Positions 1-57,400 of a stretch of 64,000 nucleotides of DNA are shown piece after piece. Source of the stretch: Otis tarda (Eukaryota; Chordata; Aves; Otidiformes; Otididae); the NCBI GenBank assembly GCA_026413225.1, contig CM048554.1, positions 53,403,463-53,467,462 on the forward strand, written 5' to 3'. Made by a program: the position numbers and the translations under genes. Below the pieces are notes generated by a model. That model ran no database searches. It was given only the letters and a program-made list of their open reading frames with translations, and was not told where the DNA came from. Positions within the stretch are counted from its first letter, which is position 1. The number at the start of each line of letters is the position of its first letter.

Positions 1-1212
1 TGTGTATGGGAGGGAAAAGAGGAGTTAGAAGCACTAAATCAGTGAGATGTGGCTGCTTTTATTTTCCAGTATTCATAGGAAGGTGCATAGAGCTTTTGTC
101 AGATTGAATTTGGCTAATAGATAGGAAGTAGCATCTGGAAATGGGAGATCAGTATTTTGTACTTGAAATTTCAAAATACCTAACAATTTTTCAGATGGAT
201 ATAACTGAAATACAGGTTCTGAAACATGTGATATTCAATCTGCCTTTGAGATACAGAATTACATTTCCGGTTAACTCTTTAGAACCGGAAGTACATCCTG
301 ATACCAGTGACTGCTAAGTTAGAGGAGATGTTTTAAGTTTGTGTCTGTTCCTTCTGAACTGTTTGCTTAGTGAACAAAGGGGAAGAAAACAACAACCAGT
401 GTGATCTTTAAAGGGTCTTGGAGCCAAAGATCACTTCTGAATTTTAGAAGAGGTCACTGACCATCAACATACAATAATAATGAAAAGAAATAGTTAACTT
501 CTCTCTGGCTAGAGTTCAAAGTGAATATATTAATGTATTTTGGCTGCAGTACACTCTTGGCAACCTAGAGACCTACACACAAAAGCTCTGCAGCAATAAT
601 AATTCCTATATATATAAACTTCTCAATTACCGTAATTAAGATGATTGAACAGCTTTCCTTTCAGTCATTAAAAATAACAGGTCACATAGAAACCTTTAAA
701 ACAAACTTCCTTGTCAAATGCAAATAATTAAAAGACTGCTAGGACATAAACATCTTAGTTATTTCTTATCTCAAAATTCTTCTGCACATTAACAGAAATG
801 CTTGAGCATCTTTGGGTGTCACATCCATCTGGCAGGGGAAGGGTGGTGGTAAGGTATGATGCACTCTAAATGCCTTGATTTTTAACTGAAAATTCCACAG
901 ACATAAGAGGTTAGGGCCAGGTCAATAACTAATATGGGAATGTGAATGAGAAGTCCAAGGTGCCATACTCAAAGATAACCTTGATAGTGTAGTGATCCAT
1001 CTACATACAATGCATCATCTGCAGCTGAAAAGGGAGACTAATTTCTGACCTTGTAAAAAACCATCAGGTTTGTTTAATGCAGAAACAGGTAGTGTCAGTT
1101 TGAAATATGTGCAAGTATACTGCAGCCTTAACTATTCCCCCTAGTCTCTGTCATAAAAAGAGTATCCTTTCTGGGGGAGTAATGAGTCTTATGTACTTGA
1201 AGTTTGTCTTAC
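1..1212. other. Start of the NVL last intron; no exon recognised
   Basis: AT-rich sequence downstream of the NVL exon 22 donor. I read the minus strand through and found no DQxMYExLQxSLSR-like coding end, no CR1 and no LTR. The terminal NVL exon and 3' UTR are therefore probably left of the window. Confidence 0.6.
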
Positions 1213-46957
<45,745 letters not shown>

Positions 46958-47296
46958 CGCCGCTCGCCGCCCGCCCCGGCCGAGGGCCTCACCGCCGCGC
47001 TCGGGGGCTGTCCTAGCCCTTCGCCTGAGCGGGGCGGTCGGCAGCCGTGCGGGAGTTGTGAGCAGGCAGCGCCCGGGCACCTCAGCCGCGCCGCTGCAAG
47101 GCCCCCTTCTCAGATCGGCCCGGCGGAGCGGGCCCGCGCCGGGCGCGTTCCCTTCTCCTGGCCGTGACCCCCCGGGCCACTTATTAAGTTTTAAAGTAGG
47201 CGCCTTCGCTCCGCCGCTCAGGGCTGTGTGAGGTCCCCGGCAGCGTCCTCACGGAGAGCAGGGACACGTCCCGGCTGTCACCGCCCGGCCGTGGGG

Positions 47297-47315
47297 ACTC
47301 CGTTTCCCAGCATGC
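47297..47315 (+). promoter_or_regulatory. ZNF143/THAP11-type promoter motif
   Basis: ACTCCGTTTCCCAGCATGC matches the known ACTACAATTCCCAGCATGC element at 16 of 19 positions, with the TTCCCAGCATGC core perfect. This element is typical of housekeeping and bidirectional CpG promoters. It lies 106 bp upstream of the CNIH4 start codon, so it may be upstream of, or within, the CNIH4 5' UTR. Confidence 0.75.
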
Positions 47316-47420
47316 TGCTCAGCGCGGCGCGGCGGGGAGGAGCGGGGCCCGGTGCGGCCCTGCCCGGGCCGGGAGAGGGGTGAGGCGTACGGCGGTCGGC
47401 AGGGCGGTGGCCGTGGCGGG

Positions 47421-47489
47421 ATGGAGTCGGTGGTCTTCATCTTCTCGCTGATTGACTGCTGCGCCCTCATCTTCCTCTCCGTCTACTTC
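47421..47489 (+). CDS. CNIH4: CNIH4 coding exon 1
   Basis: 23 codons, [20 protein letters not shown] then VYF, phase 0 end at GTATCC. This is the first membrane segment; human begins [20 protein letters not shown]. Confidence 0.97.
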
Positions 47490-50400
47490 GTATCCTTCTC
47501 CTCTGGGGTTGGCGGGCGCCCGGGGCGGGGTAGGGCTGGGGCTGGGGCTGCGCCCGCACCCGGCGGGACCGGGATGGGCCGGGCCCGTTGGGGCGCTGCT
47601 GAGGGCGAGCGAGGGAGCGAGGCTGGAGCCGGAGCCGGAGCCAGAGCCGCTGGCGGGGGGTTGAGGGCCTGGATAGCCTAATGGCCGCTGGCGGGGGATG
47701 GCCGGGGCGGCAGCCCCCCAGGAGCCGGGGTGGGGTTTGGGGAGGCGGCAGCGCTCTAGTGATTCGGTGCCCGAAATATGTGCGCTTCTTCCAGGGCTGG
47801 AGCTCGGGGGGTTGCAGGCGGCCACGGGCCTGTGCGGCCGGTGCTGTGGAGAAATACATCGTGCCTCGGCAGAGGTAGCATGCGCTTGGCCTTGGTGTGG
47901 AGAACCTGGCGTCGAAGGATGCTTCCCAGCCGCAGAAACTTGCATAGGCCTAAAAAACTGTGGCCACACAATAGGCTTTTAGTGTAAGGATACCTGACTC
48001 TATTTTAGATGTGAGCTCTTAGCTGGGAGACTCTGAGTTCATCGACAAACGTTATTTCCGTGTTCTTTATTACAAATGTGCCTGCAGTCTTTGCTGTCTG
48101 GTGTCATTAGAATGTAGAAGCACTGATTTGGCTTTCTTTTCTTATTTTTCTGAATAAGAGAACTGGCTCTCATACTCTTTCAATTCCTAGTGCTGTTTCA
48201 GAATCTACCTAGTTCTCCTAACAGAAAAAAGTGCAGAAGTACTTGAAGGAAATTAAGCTTAGAAGGATAGGTTATTTGTTGAAAAAAAAAAAAAAAAAGA
48301 AAAGACTTTACCTGTTTTTTTTTTTTTTTTTTAAGGATAGGAAAAATCTTGTGCTTTTTCATTTTCTCAGAGAAAAGGAGTATGAGTTTTACAGGACATA
48401 GCATGGTAATGTGGACACATGCATGCTAAGCCTTTTTGTGAAAGGACTTTTCTATCTGAAATATTCATATTTCAGTTGCTGAAAGTTCATTTGATAATGC
48501 TCTTACCCTCTTATTTCCTAGCAAAGTATGAATTAATCCAATGTTGCTGTAAATGGAAAAAAAAAAAAAGTAGATCTGCTTCTTAAAACTGCACTGTTTG
48601 GCTTTATTGTGAGGAGAGATTAAAAAGTGCATTGACTTTGTCTTCCTTTTAAGTTGTGATTTCAAGTGTTGTAGTAATAATTCTAATACTAAAAATACTG
48701 AATCTGCCTCCCGGGTCTGTTTTAAGTGTTGAACTGAACTTTAGCACTTGTGCAACAGTTCCCATTGGAAAAACATTGTAAAATCACTTAGGCTACATTT
48801 TATAACCAGGCTAACTTTCTACCTGAAGTAGGAATGAGTTGTAGCTAATTGAAATATGCCTTTGGCAGATCAGCTGTAGAATAGAGGGCTCTCCCAAAAT
48901 GACTGGATAAAAAACAAAGCTTTGTGTATTCTGAGTTACCATACAATTTTTCCTTATCTTAGACTTCAGATAATTACACTTTCGGATTTGGAATGTGACT
49001 ACATTAACGCTCGATCATGCTGCTCAAAACTCAATAAAGTAAATGATTCTTCTTTGCATTTAATGTGATTAAGAAATCAGTCCTTCATCTTAGCATTGCA
49101 AGTAACAGGGGTGTAATGTATATCTGAAGAGCTTTGTTTGTCAATATTTTGCATGCATCCTTTATTTCAGTCTGCTTGTCTTTTTCGGATGCCCATCTTT
49201 CAGCAAATTCAGTCATGAAAGGCTGTTCTTCTGACCCTTGGTGCTCTGAGACTGGTTGCTACTCTGGATTTGTGGGACTGAGACTTAACTCTTTACAGAA
49301 CTCTTGAGTTCTGTGCTTTCGTTTTTGTAGGTGTGCGACACCAAGGATGTCTATTCATGGCTGAACTCTGGGATCTTTATAGCAACTTTCTCTGATGCTT
49401 CTGTATAATTTCTAACCTCTCTTGAACAGTAGAGAGTTTTAAAGTGCTAAGGAAAAGTACCATTTTAACCAAATCTGCTTAAAACTGGTTTCATTAAATC
49501 AATGTGGCCTTCCAGCATGGGAGTTCCCTTTGATTTGAAGGTATTTTCTTTCTTAACGTAAGAGAGAATGCCACAGGATACTGTCAAGCCAAAAATATGT
49601 TATTGCCAGGGGCTGGCCCAATTTATTTATGCCAGTTTTCATATTGATCAACTTTCTTGTCTGTTCCAAGCCTGAGGGTGCTTGTATGTCCTGTATCTGT
49701 GCAGATTTTAATTATCTGCTTCTTTCATTCCTAAATCCTATGTGCTCTGCAGTGATTTCAAATGAGTATTGTATACTTTCTTAACTCACTTTCTTAAATG
49801 CTTGTGTAATATAGTTGTGTTCAAACACAATTTCTCTCTAGAAATATTTGTAATACTTGGATAAATGACCTCTGTTATAATATCTTAGGGCCTGATTTCT
49901 GGCTTACTCACATGAGATCTGTCTGAAGGTTTTAATTTCCCCACATTGTGATGAAATCACGTTAATTTTCTTCTTCCGTGATTTTTCTGTCTGAGTTTGA
50001 CGTGATTAGAATCAGATGATAACTCTGCATAGATATTTTTTTTCAGAAAGGAATTTACTTTTGTAAATAACTATAACTTTTTTCTTTTCTTCTGTTTTTA
50101 CAGTGGGTGGTCCCTGAGGTGATTGGCCATGCTGTTGTAACTGTATTAATGCTTATTTCATTGCACTGGTTCATCTTTCTCCTTAATTTGCCAGTAGCAA
50201 CATGGAATATATATAGGTAAGCGCAAAGGGTTTGGCATGTTTCCCCCCCTGCCCCAACTGTTACTAGTTTACCTTTAGGTGTATTATGAAGATAAACAAT
50301 ATGTCATTATGAGATGTTTCAGTTGTATTCTTGAGCTGTTAATAGTCTTCACGGATCTAACATACAACTCTCCTCTCCTTCCATTTAAAATTACAAGAAA

Positions 50401-53335
50401 CCCAACAGTGTAAAGGATACAAAACTTTTGGCCTTTCCTTGCATTCTCTGTAGTACCCAGAAATCATGATTTGTGAGTCGTTCCCGAGTTCACAGGAAAT
50501 AATAGCACGTTAATTGGGATAATGAAGTAGTACTGCAAACATAGTTGTTAATATATTTCATGCTGTGCCTACATGCCTGATAGTGGTATCAGCATAAAAG
50601 TACTTAGGTCAGCGTGGCTGATGGGTGTAAAATGATGGTGTTATCCCCTGCACCCTCCTTCGTTTGCTGTCTTGTCTCTTCCCCTCACTTGCATTGGTTT
50701 TGGTCCCCCGCCTTGCCTTTCTGGATTTGCAAAGCTTTGCAGACATTTAATCTTACAACCACTGTCAGTGTTACTGGCCTTTGTATACTGCGCCATTCAC
50801 TGCTTTGAAATGGTTTACTTAGCAGCAGGGATTTCCACGTGGCAACATTGGGCCTGTTGGTTAAAAAATGTTCTTTTAATTTTGTATCATTTGATGTGCA
50901 GAGAATTTAACCTTTACAGGTGTTATGCTAATGAAAACTGGGTGTGGATTTGTCGCAAACTATCTCTAATCACTGTACTACAGGAAGTCCAAGAGGCCAA
51001 ATGTTTAAGATATAGGTATAAAGAGTTGGCTGTAATTCTTGTTTGCTTGAACCTGCTGGTGCTAACTATTTGCAGTCATGGGTCAAGTTGTTGGTAAAAT
51101 TAAATAAGAGGTTTCATAGCTCTCATTAAAAAGAAGTTTTGGGCATAATAACCATGCGTTTATCAACCTTATTTTCTACAAAACTGCTAGCAAAGCCTTC
51201 AAATCTTTCTAAGCTGGAGTAAAGTGAGACAGTATAACTTGTACACTTAGCAAACAAATATTGCCTAAATACACACACGAGGTAGTTTTGTTTGGCTACC
51301 CCAATGTACAACTGTATTATATGCACAAAATGACCAGTATTCCCTTTGATATCTGCTGGTGAGTGTGGAGTTTGCATTTGGTGTTTCATTTAGGCTAGAC
51401 TGTTTCTACAGAGACACCAGAAAGAGAATTTTCTTTGAAGCTTTGAAGATTCCTTGTACTGGTTACCCCTTTGCTGCTTCCTTTTGTTTACTTACGTTAA
51501 TGCTTAAAGTAAAGTAGCCACTTGCTTTCCCTTCTAAACTTGGTCAGAGAGAATTTTAAAAGATACAGTTATTTCTGTTTCCACATTTCAGGCAGTAAGC
51601 TTTGACTGCTCTTTTGAATTGACAGCTCTCATTTTATATTTGTCATACATGGGGTAGATATTCTGAATATCCTAAAATTCAACTTTAGATGTGCAGTGTA
51701 GGCAATAAATGAATATGACAATATGATAGTTTACCTGTCCGGCCACAAAAACTCAAAATGGTAAGCCTGTATTGCTAACCTTGCCTTCTTTCTGAGGATC
51801 CAGGAGTTTCACCCACATTACCATGAGCTGTAGACTTCCAACATCAGCTGGATGTGTTTGAATCTTCTTCGTACATTACAGTATTTCAAGAAAAAATTTC
51901 TGGAGTAAATGTTGCTGCACATGAGTTCAGAAAGGTTTATCATTCTACTCCAAGATGAGTACAGAAATCAAAATAATTGTGTTGAGATTGAAGAAGTCCA
52001 TGCTTTGTAGTATAACTAAGTGATAATAGAGAGAAAGGTATTTTCCTTCCTACAAAATGTGCTTAATCTTGATGAGTAAATGGTACACTTGCAGGTGGTA
52101 CTGGCTTAATTTATTAATTGTCTTAATGATTTCAGTGAGAATAGAGAGGTTTCTGTGAAAGCAGCATCAGAAACAAATCCCAGAGAAGGTAAATTGGTCA
52201 AAAAGAGCATTGGGGGAGATTTTCAAAGTTGCAGCATGTTTATTATAACATGCTATTAGCCCTTCTTGTTCAGCATACTCAGATGCTCATTTGCTTTGGT
52301 TTATTTTTTGCTGAATTTTGTAGTGTCTTATACAACCTCCAGTGAGACGTAGCTTTGTCTTATATTCTCCTTGTTTTAAAACTAGATACTGAAGCAGCTT
52401 ATTTGAAATCTAATCATATTTCAAAATAGATATTTTTAATCTTAAATATTTCTTAGACCTGCTACTATTTAAAAGAAGCAAGAATTACAAAGGAAATGTT
52501 CAATGTGACTAGCAAAAAGAAAGCAACTCTCTTGGCTTTTTTTTTTTTTTTTTTCTCTCAAACTTTCAGATACATTATGGTGCCAAGTGGAAACATGGGT
52601 GTATTTGATCCCACAGAGATTCATAATCGAGGACAACTGAAATCACACATGAAGGAAGCTATGATTAAACTAGGCTTTCATCTGCTCTGCTTCTTCATGT
52701 ACCTTTACAGGTTAGTTTCAAAAATTGCTTCCCAAGAACAAAGGAATTGTCTGCTAGCTATTTTTATTTCCTCTAGTCTGCTAGTGTAATTGCTGGTATT
52801 CATAAGCATCTTATCTTTTTGCATCCTGCTAAGCCTCAATAATATGATTTGACAGCTATCTTCAGGCTCATTATATGCCTTTATTCTTTCTGATCAAACA
52901 TTGTTTGGAAACTCAAGACTACTCCTTCATCTCAAAAGCGCTATAAGTACAATATAAAGAGTTACATTATTTCAGCAGCTAGAATAAGTGGTCTATTTAG
53001 AATGGAAATAATCTTGAGGAGCAAGCCTATTTTACAAGTTATGTTTTCAGAAAATAAAGTTGATCTGTCTGAGTTAAAAAATGGATGAGTTCTGTGAGGG
53101 GGCCACTTACTACAAGATGGAAGAACTACTCTTCTTCTAATGCCGTATTGCTTCCGCAGTCCTTGCCCTCATAAGCAAAGCACGTAGCTTAGGTTCCTTG
53201 ACTTCTTATTTCGGAATCGAGTGCAGTTCTCTCATGAAAGTGATAGCTGTTCCTACTTGCACATGCTTTAGTAATCCACTGGTCTCCTGTTTTCTGTTTT
53301 GTCACAGTATGATTCTGGCTCTGATAAATGATTGA
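47421..53335 (+). CDS. CNIH4: CNIH4 gene: cornichon family ER export receptor, complete spliced CDS
   Basis: CNIH4 is a small three-helix ER membrane protein that recruits cargo, including G-protein-coupled receptors, into COPII vesicles through SEC23/24. Five exons (69, 69, 113, 141 and 28 bp) join in phase to 139 codons plus stop, the same length as the human protein, and most residues are identical. Hydrophobic segments are at about residues 5-25, 56-77 and 115-136. The start codon has a good context (GCGGG before, G after) and matches the human start. The gene shares its promoter with NVL and converges on WDR26. Confidence 0.98.
47490..48969 (+). other. CNIH4: CNIH4 intron 1
   Basis: 1.5-kb intron. 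Its first 230 bp belong to the CpG island. An A18 run (48281-48298) and a T18 run (48316-48333) lie close together and could pair. No gene or mobile element recognised. Confidence 0.8.
48970..49038 (+). CDS. CNIH4: CNIH4 coding exon 2
   Basis: 23 codons after [27 protein letters not shown] then LNK, phase 0 before GTAAAT. This is the cornichon signature loop (DLECDYIN) between helices 1 and 2. Confidence 0.97.
49039..50103 (+). other. CNIH4: CNIH4 intron 2
   Basis: 1.07-kb intron with a good polypyrimidine tract at its 3' end; nothing else seen. Confidence 0.75.
50104..50216 (+). CDS. CNIH4: CNIH4 coding exon 3
   Basis: 113 bp after [44 protein letters not shown] plus AG. It holds the second membrane segment and the conserved NLPVATWN motif. 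Donor GTAAGC. Confidence 0.97.
50217..52569 (+). other. CNIH4: CNIH4 intron 3
   Basis: 2.35-kb intron. It contains a 141-codon open frame (50672-51097) rich in Leu, Cys and Trp, with no recognised homologue and no coding context. No mobile element identified. Confidence 0.75.
52570..52710 (+). CDS. CNIH4: CNIH4 coding exon 4
   Basis: 141 bp: completes Arg, then [40 protein letters not shown] and FFMYLY plus AG. It is essentially identical to human. The acceptor follows a long T run (about 52538-52554) and CTCTCAAACTTTCAG. Confidence 0.97.
52711..53307 (+). other. CNIH4: CNIH4 intron 4
   Basis: 597-bp intron; nothing recognised. Confidence 0.75.
53308..53335 (+). CDS. CNIH4: CNIH4 coding exon 5 (terminal)
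   Basis: 28 coding bases after TGTCACAG: completes Ser, then MILALIND and TGA, identical to the human C-terminus. Confidence 0.96.
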
Positions 53336-53860
53336 GAAGTTGAAAAAAAAACATTAGCTGCCAAATTGGGTCATCACTCCAGTGACTGATTGTGGAGCCA
53401 CAGACACCTTCTGAACATACCTAGATCAGTGTCATCATGCAATATATTTTTCCTCTTTGAACAAGAACTATTTTTCTGTATTTTTAACATAAAATATTTT
53501 CAAAAGACATTGGATTTGTGTAGCAGTTGTTTTTGTTCCTTTACAACTCAAACTACTGGAGCTGCTGCTTTGCTTACAGAACTGATCCCATAAGAATTAA
53601 ATGGTGAGAAGGGAAACTAATTTCAGCAGCATGGGCTGATAATAGTGGAGTTCTAGAACAAATTTAAGTGCAGCTCTAATGCCTGCTTCTTACTGAAAGG
53701 GGTCAGGATGTGCCTCTGGCTGTCAAGCTGTCCTATTAGAGCCTATTTTGAAGCAGCACTTGGAACATAGATTTCAAATGGGAAAGCAGCACAGCTTGCG
53801 TATTTGTGTTAGTGTTTTTTCCCCACTAAAAAGCAATGGAATAAAAGTTATGCTTTTTTC
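53336..53860 (+). other. CNIH4: CNIH4 3' UTR
   Basis: About 525 bp from the stop codon to an estimated cleavage site after the AATAAA at 53840. A 67-codon frame in it is not meaningful. The end is inferred from the signal and the following T-rich element. Confidence 0.65.
53840..53845 (+). promoter_or_regulatory. CNIH4: CNIH4 polyadenylation signal
   Basis: Canonical AATAAA (in GGAATAAAAG), followed within 10-25 bases by a T-rich element (GTTATGCTTTTTTCCCTTTC), the usual downstream signal. Confidence 0.7.
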
Positions 53861-54459
53861 CCTTTCTGCCCCTCTCTCCAACAACCTATATGAAGTCTTG
53901 TGTTTTGATGGATAAAGGGCCCTCTGGTGAAAGTGACGTGTGTAAGAGTGAAAAACATAAATACTTGGTTTTTTCCCTTCAACTATTTTGTCATTGAAAT
54001 AACATCACAGACCTCCATACAAAGCAAGAGATGCAAGTACTTTAGGAGAATCATCTTAATATAAAATACTAAAAAAAAAAAAAACAAAACCCCAAACCCA
54101 CTGATCACCTAAAGCAACCTCTGTCTGGTATTTAAGCAAGCTCCAGCATTAAGGAATCAAGGCTTTCATGGAGCCTCAAAGGAGCCAGATGTTCAACAAG
54201 CGAGATAAGTACAGAATGGGACACAAGCAAATCAACGGCTAAACATAGTAAAAATACAAGCATGAGGTAGATTAGAGCCAAACATCAAGAACTGGAAAGC
54301 CTGCACACAACACTGAGTGAGTTCATCTTCAACTAAACCGCCACAAATTATTTTCCCTCGCAGGGAGAAAAATACTACAAATATGGAAGAAATCCTTAAT
54401 TAATGATCAAGAAATTAACATCAAGTCAGTCATATAAGTAAAGTTAGGGAAACTAAGAA
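53861..54459. other. Intergenic gap between converging CNIH4 and WDR26
   Basis: About 600 bp between the inferred 3' ends. It contains an A14 run with CAAAACCCC (about 54071-54100) and no recognisable gene. Confidence 0.55.
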
Positions 54460-57400
54460 CTATTCATTCCAGTTATTTATTCTGTTTATTGAATTGAAAG
54501 AAAGGGAATACAAACATTTCTGTTAAGTGCTGTGCACCAACATGGAAAAAGTGTTGTGTTTTTTTGTTTTTTTTTTTTAAATCCTAATAAAAACAAATCA
54601 GAAGTTAATGTAGTTCCAATTGAACAATTTTTAAAGATGTTTAAAATACTACACATTTATAAAATAAAAAAGTTAAAACGGTGTTCTGTAAATAATTAGT
54701 AAAACAAGTGAAAATAAATACGAGACCCAAAGTTCTTATGTTTTTAATGTAATATAGCAAAGAAATTTTTAACTACTTAATATAATCTGAGGAGAGTAAC
54801 AAAAATCCAGAAAGTTTAAGAACGCAATCCTTTGAAACATTTAATATCAGTCCATAGCAAATAGTCATTACATACCAAAAGCTCTAAGTGTTAACTAGTT
54901 CCACCACAACTCCATATAAATCTTGACAATTTAGAAATCTTGAGATCAACAATAAAGTTCTTTTCTTGATCTCTACAGCTTGGTTTGTAAGTACATACAT
55001 GCTTTGAGGATCCATTTTGTCCCATATGTTTTCAAGGAGCCAATAACTTTTTCCATCTGTGCCTAAAAATGTTAAGATTCAAATCTAGCACATATACCCT
55101 AACAATGAAAAAATGTTTAAGAAAAAAGATGGGGCACAATGAATTTCAAATTTATAAAAATATACTGATATTAACGAAAACCTTCCGGTCAAAGGACACT
55201 TCACATACACATGACTTAAAAGTATGCAATAAAACATGACAAGTACCTAGAACATTTGGTTCTCTGTCTGTTCATGGAACACATGCACACGCACATTCAT
55301 ACCAGATGGGGGGAACACTCTCGCAGACATTTTACTGAATCCAGATTATCTGGATTAATAGACAGAAAACTTGTCTACAGTTTGTTTCAACAACTAGAGG
55401 CAGCTACTGCAGCAGTAAGTCAACACTGCACACTTCAATTAAGTCCACCCTGTTTAAAAAAGTGTCAGAGTTAATGATTATTTTTTTTTTCTTCCTAAAC
55501 ATCATTAAAAGTAGCAGTTTCCAAAATTAAGTATGGCAGCTGAAAATAGATTCAAGCCAATGTGGAAAAGACAGGAGGAGGTCAAAAAGAGGATTAGCCA
55601 TTTATGGGATGGGTATTCCTCTTAATAGTTGTCTCAAAAAAAAAAATTTAGATACAAGTGTATTTTGTAGCTAAAATATGGACAAACTATTGAAAGTGCA
55701 TTTTTCCTCCTCCCCCTTGAGTTACAGTAGTTTGTCTGTTGGTCAGTAAATCCTACTTCTTACGTTCATTCCTCTTTCTCTACCTCCCTCCCCATTTGGG
55801 TCTACATCTCCCCTCAAACTACGGCTAATCGTATGAGTCCTGGTTTCCTGCTAAGGAAGCCTTCAAAACTGGTTTTTGGGTGGGAGTGTCACTTAGCAGT
55901 GTAAAAGTATACAACTCGACACAAACTCCCAAGAACATAGAGTTTTATTAAACATTACCTGTTTGAAGCCAAGTTGAGAAGTAACTGGCAAGATCTGGAT
56001 AGATTTCTAGCTCGCATCTTTGCTCTAATCATAAAAAGAAGTTAACTTTTAAGTTGAACTTTAGAAAAGACAGGGAATTTAAAACAAAAATTACCTCCCA
56101 CTACCCTCCCCTCCAAAACAAGGACAGATCTAGCATTTTCCCTTTTGTGCTCCATTGTGCCTTGAAGATTACTTACCTGAACAGTTAAAGAACATTCAGA
56201 TAATAAAATGCTTCGGCATAATTTTTTTTAAAGATCTGCCTTGACAATAACGTGGGGCTACTATGAATATTTTAAGTCAACAGCTGACCAGAGAAAGTTA
56301 CAAAGGAGTACACACTTAAGAGTATTTTCCTCTCTAAAACAATAGGTCTGTTGACTAGAAATACAGTGATTTATTGCGGGTGTGTACTTGTTACAGCCTT
56401 AGACTCCAGCCTATGAACATTTTTAAGCACATGGAAATCAATGTGTTGCAAATGAGCAAACTTACTTGTTCCCCACCTCCCCCCCATAGTCTCATTTTAT
56501 AGTCTGTGCACAAAAAGTATTGGTACTTTTCAGTTCACATGTTGTGAATACATGATGGGTTAGAAAGTGTTTTGGTTCCTCTTTAATCTACAGTTTGGAA
56601 TGGTAGTCATTATCACTAGATCTATAACGTCAGTTTACTGTGGGACCAAGTAGTGTGGCAAAATGAAGACAACTCTCACCTTTCTCTCATCTCTGCTCAT
56701 CACCTGTGAGCAGCAGATAGCTGTGCAATATGCTGCTCCAGAAACAGTGCCACCTCTATGGAGCTTTCCTTTACATTGCATAGTTGCACCACAAAACTAA
56801 AGTGGAGATACGAGAACTGGTTCTCCCTAACTCTGCTTCTAAATACCTGAAGTCTATAATAGAGGTACAAACCAACTCCAGAAGAGAAACCCCAGAATGG
56901 AGGGGCAGTATTTTGGTAGAAGTACTAAGTTTAAATCTCTAATTATAATGCATTGCAGTGGAAAGTAGGCATCAGCCTATACACACCCCCAGATAGCTTG
57001 TACCAGGTAAGGAGTCTCACTTTGTTTAGGCACGGCTACCATATTAAAAATGCCTGTTGAAGGGTGTATGAGACATTAGATCTAAACTTGAGATTTGATC
57101 CAGCCTTCACAGCCTGCCTAAAGTTGTCACTTTAGTCCTATGAGGTAAGCAAGTAGTGCCAGACCACTGTATGAGACATTGTTAAGAGATACCAAAACCA
57201 AAATTATTCTCCTAAATAATGTTTTGTTTGAAAACCTAAGTTCCAGAGTAAGACAATACTAGGGTAGCTTCTAAAGATTCATGTACAGGCACTGATAATG
57301 AATTATACCATGTTTTGAATGTATGAAACACTGTTTACAATTTAGTTATTCAATTTTTATTTAGAACCCAAAGGTTTAGCTTACTCAAATTTGACCTTAG

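Noticed and set aside
981..1028. Minus-strand TTTTCAG then CTGCAGATGATGCATTGTATG and TAG as the last NVL exon
   Set aside because: It offers an acceptor and a QMM-like start, but the codons diverge at once from the conserved C-terminus, so chance is more likely.
47319..47969. 216-codon minus-strand open frame antisense to CNIH4 exon 1
   Set aside because: CpG-island sequence with Pro/Ala/Arg-rich translation and long frames on all strands; no homology recognised.
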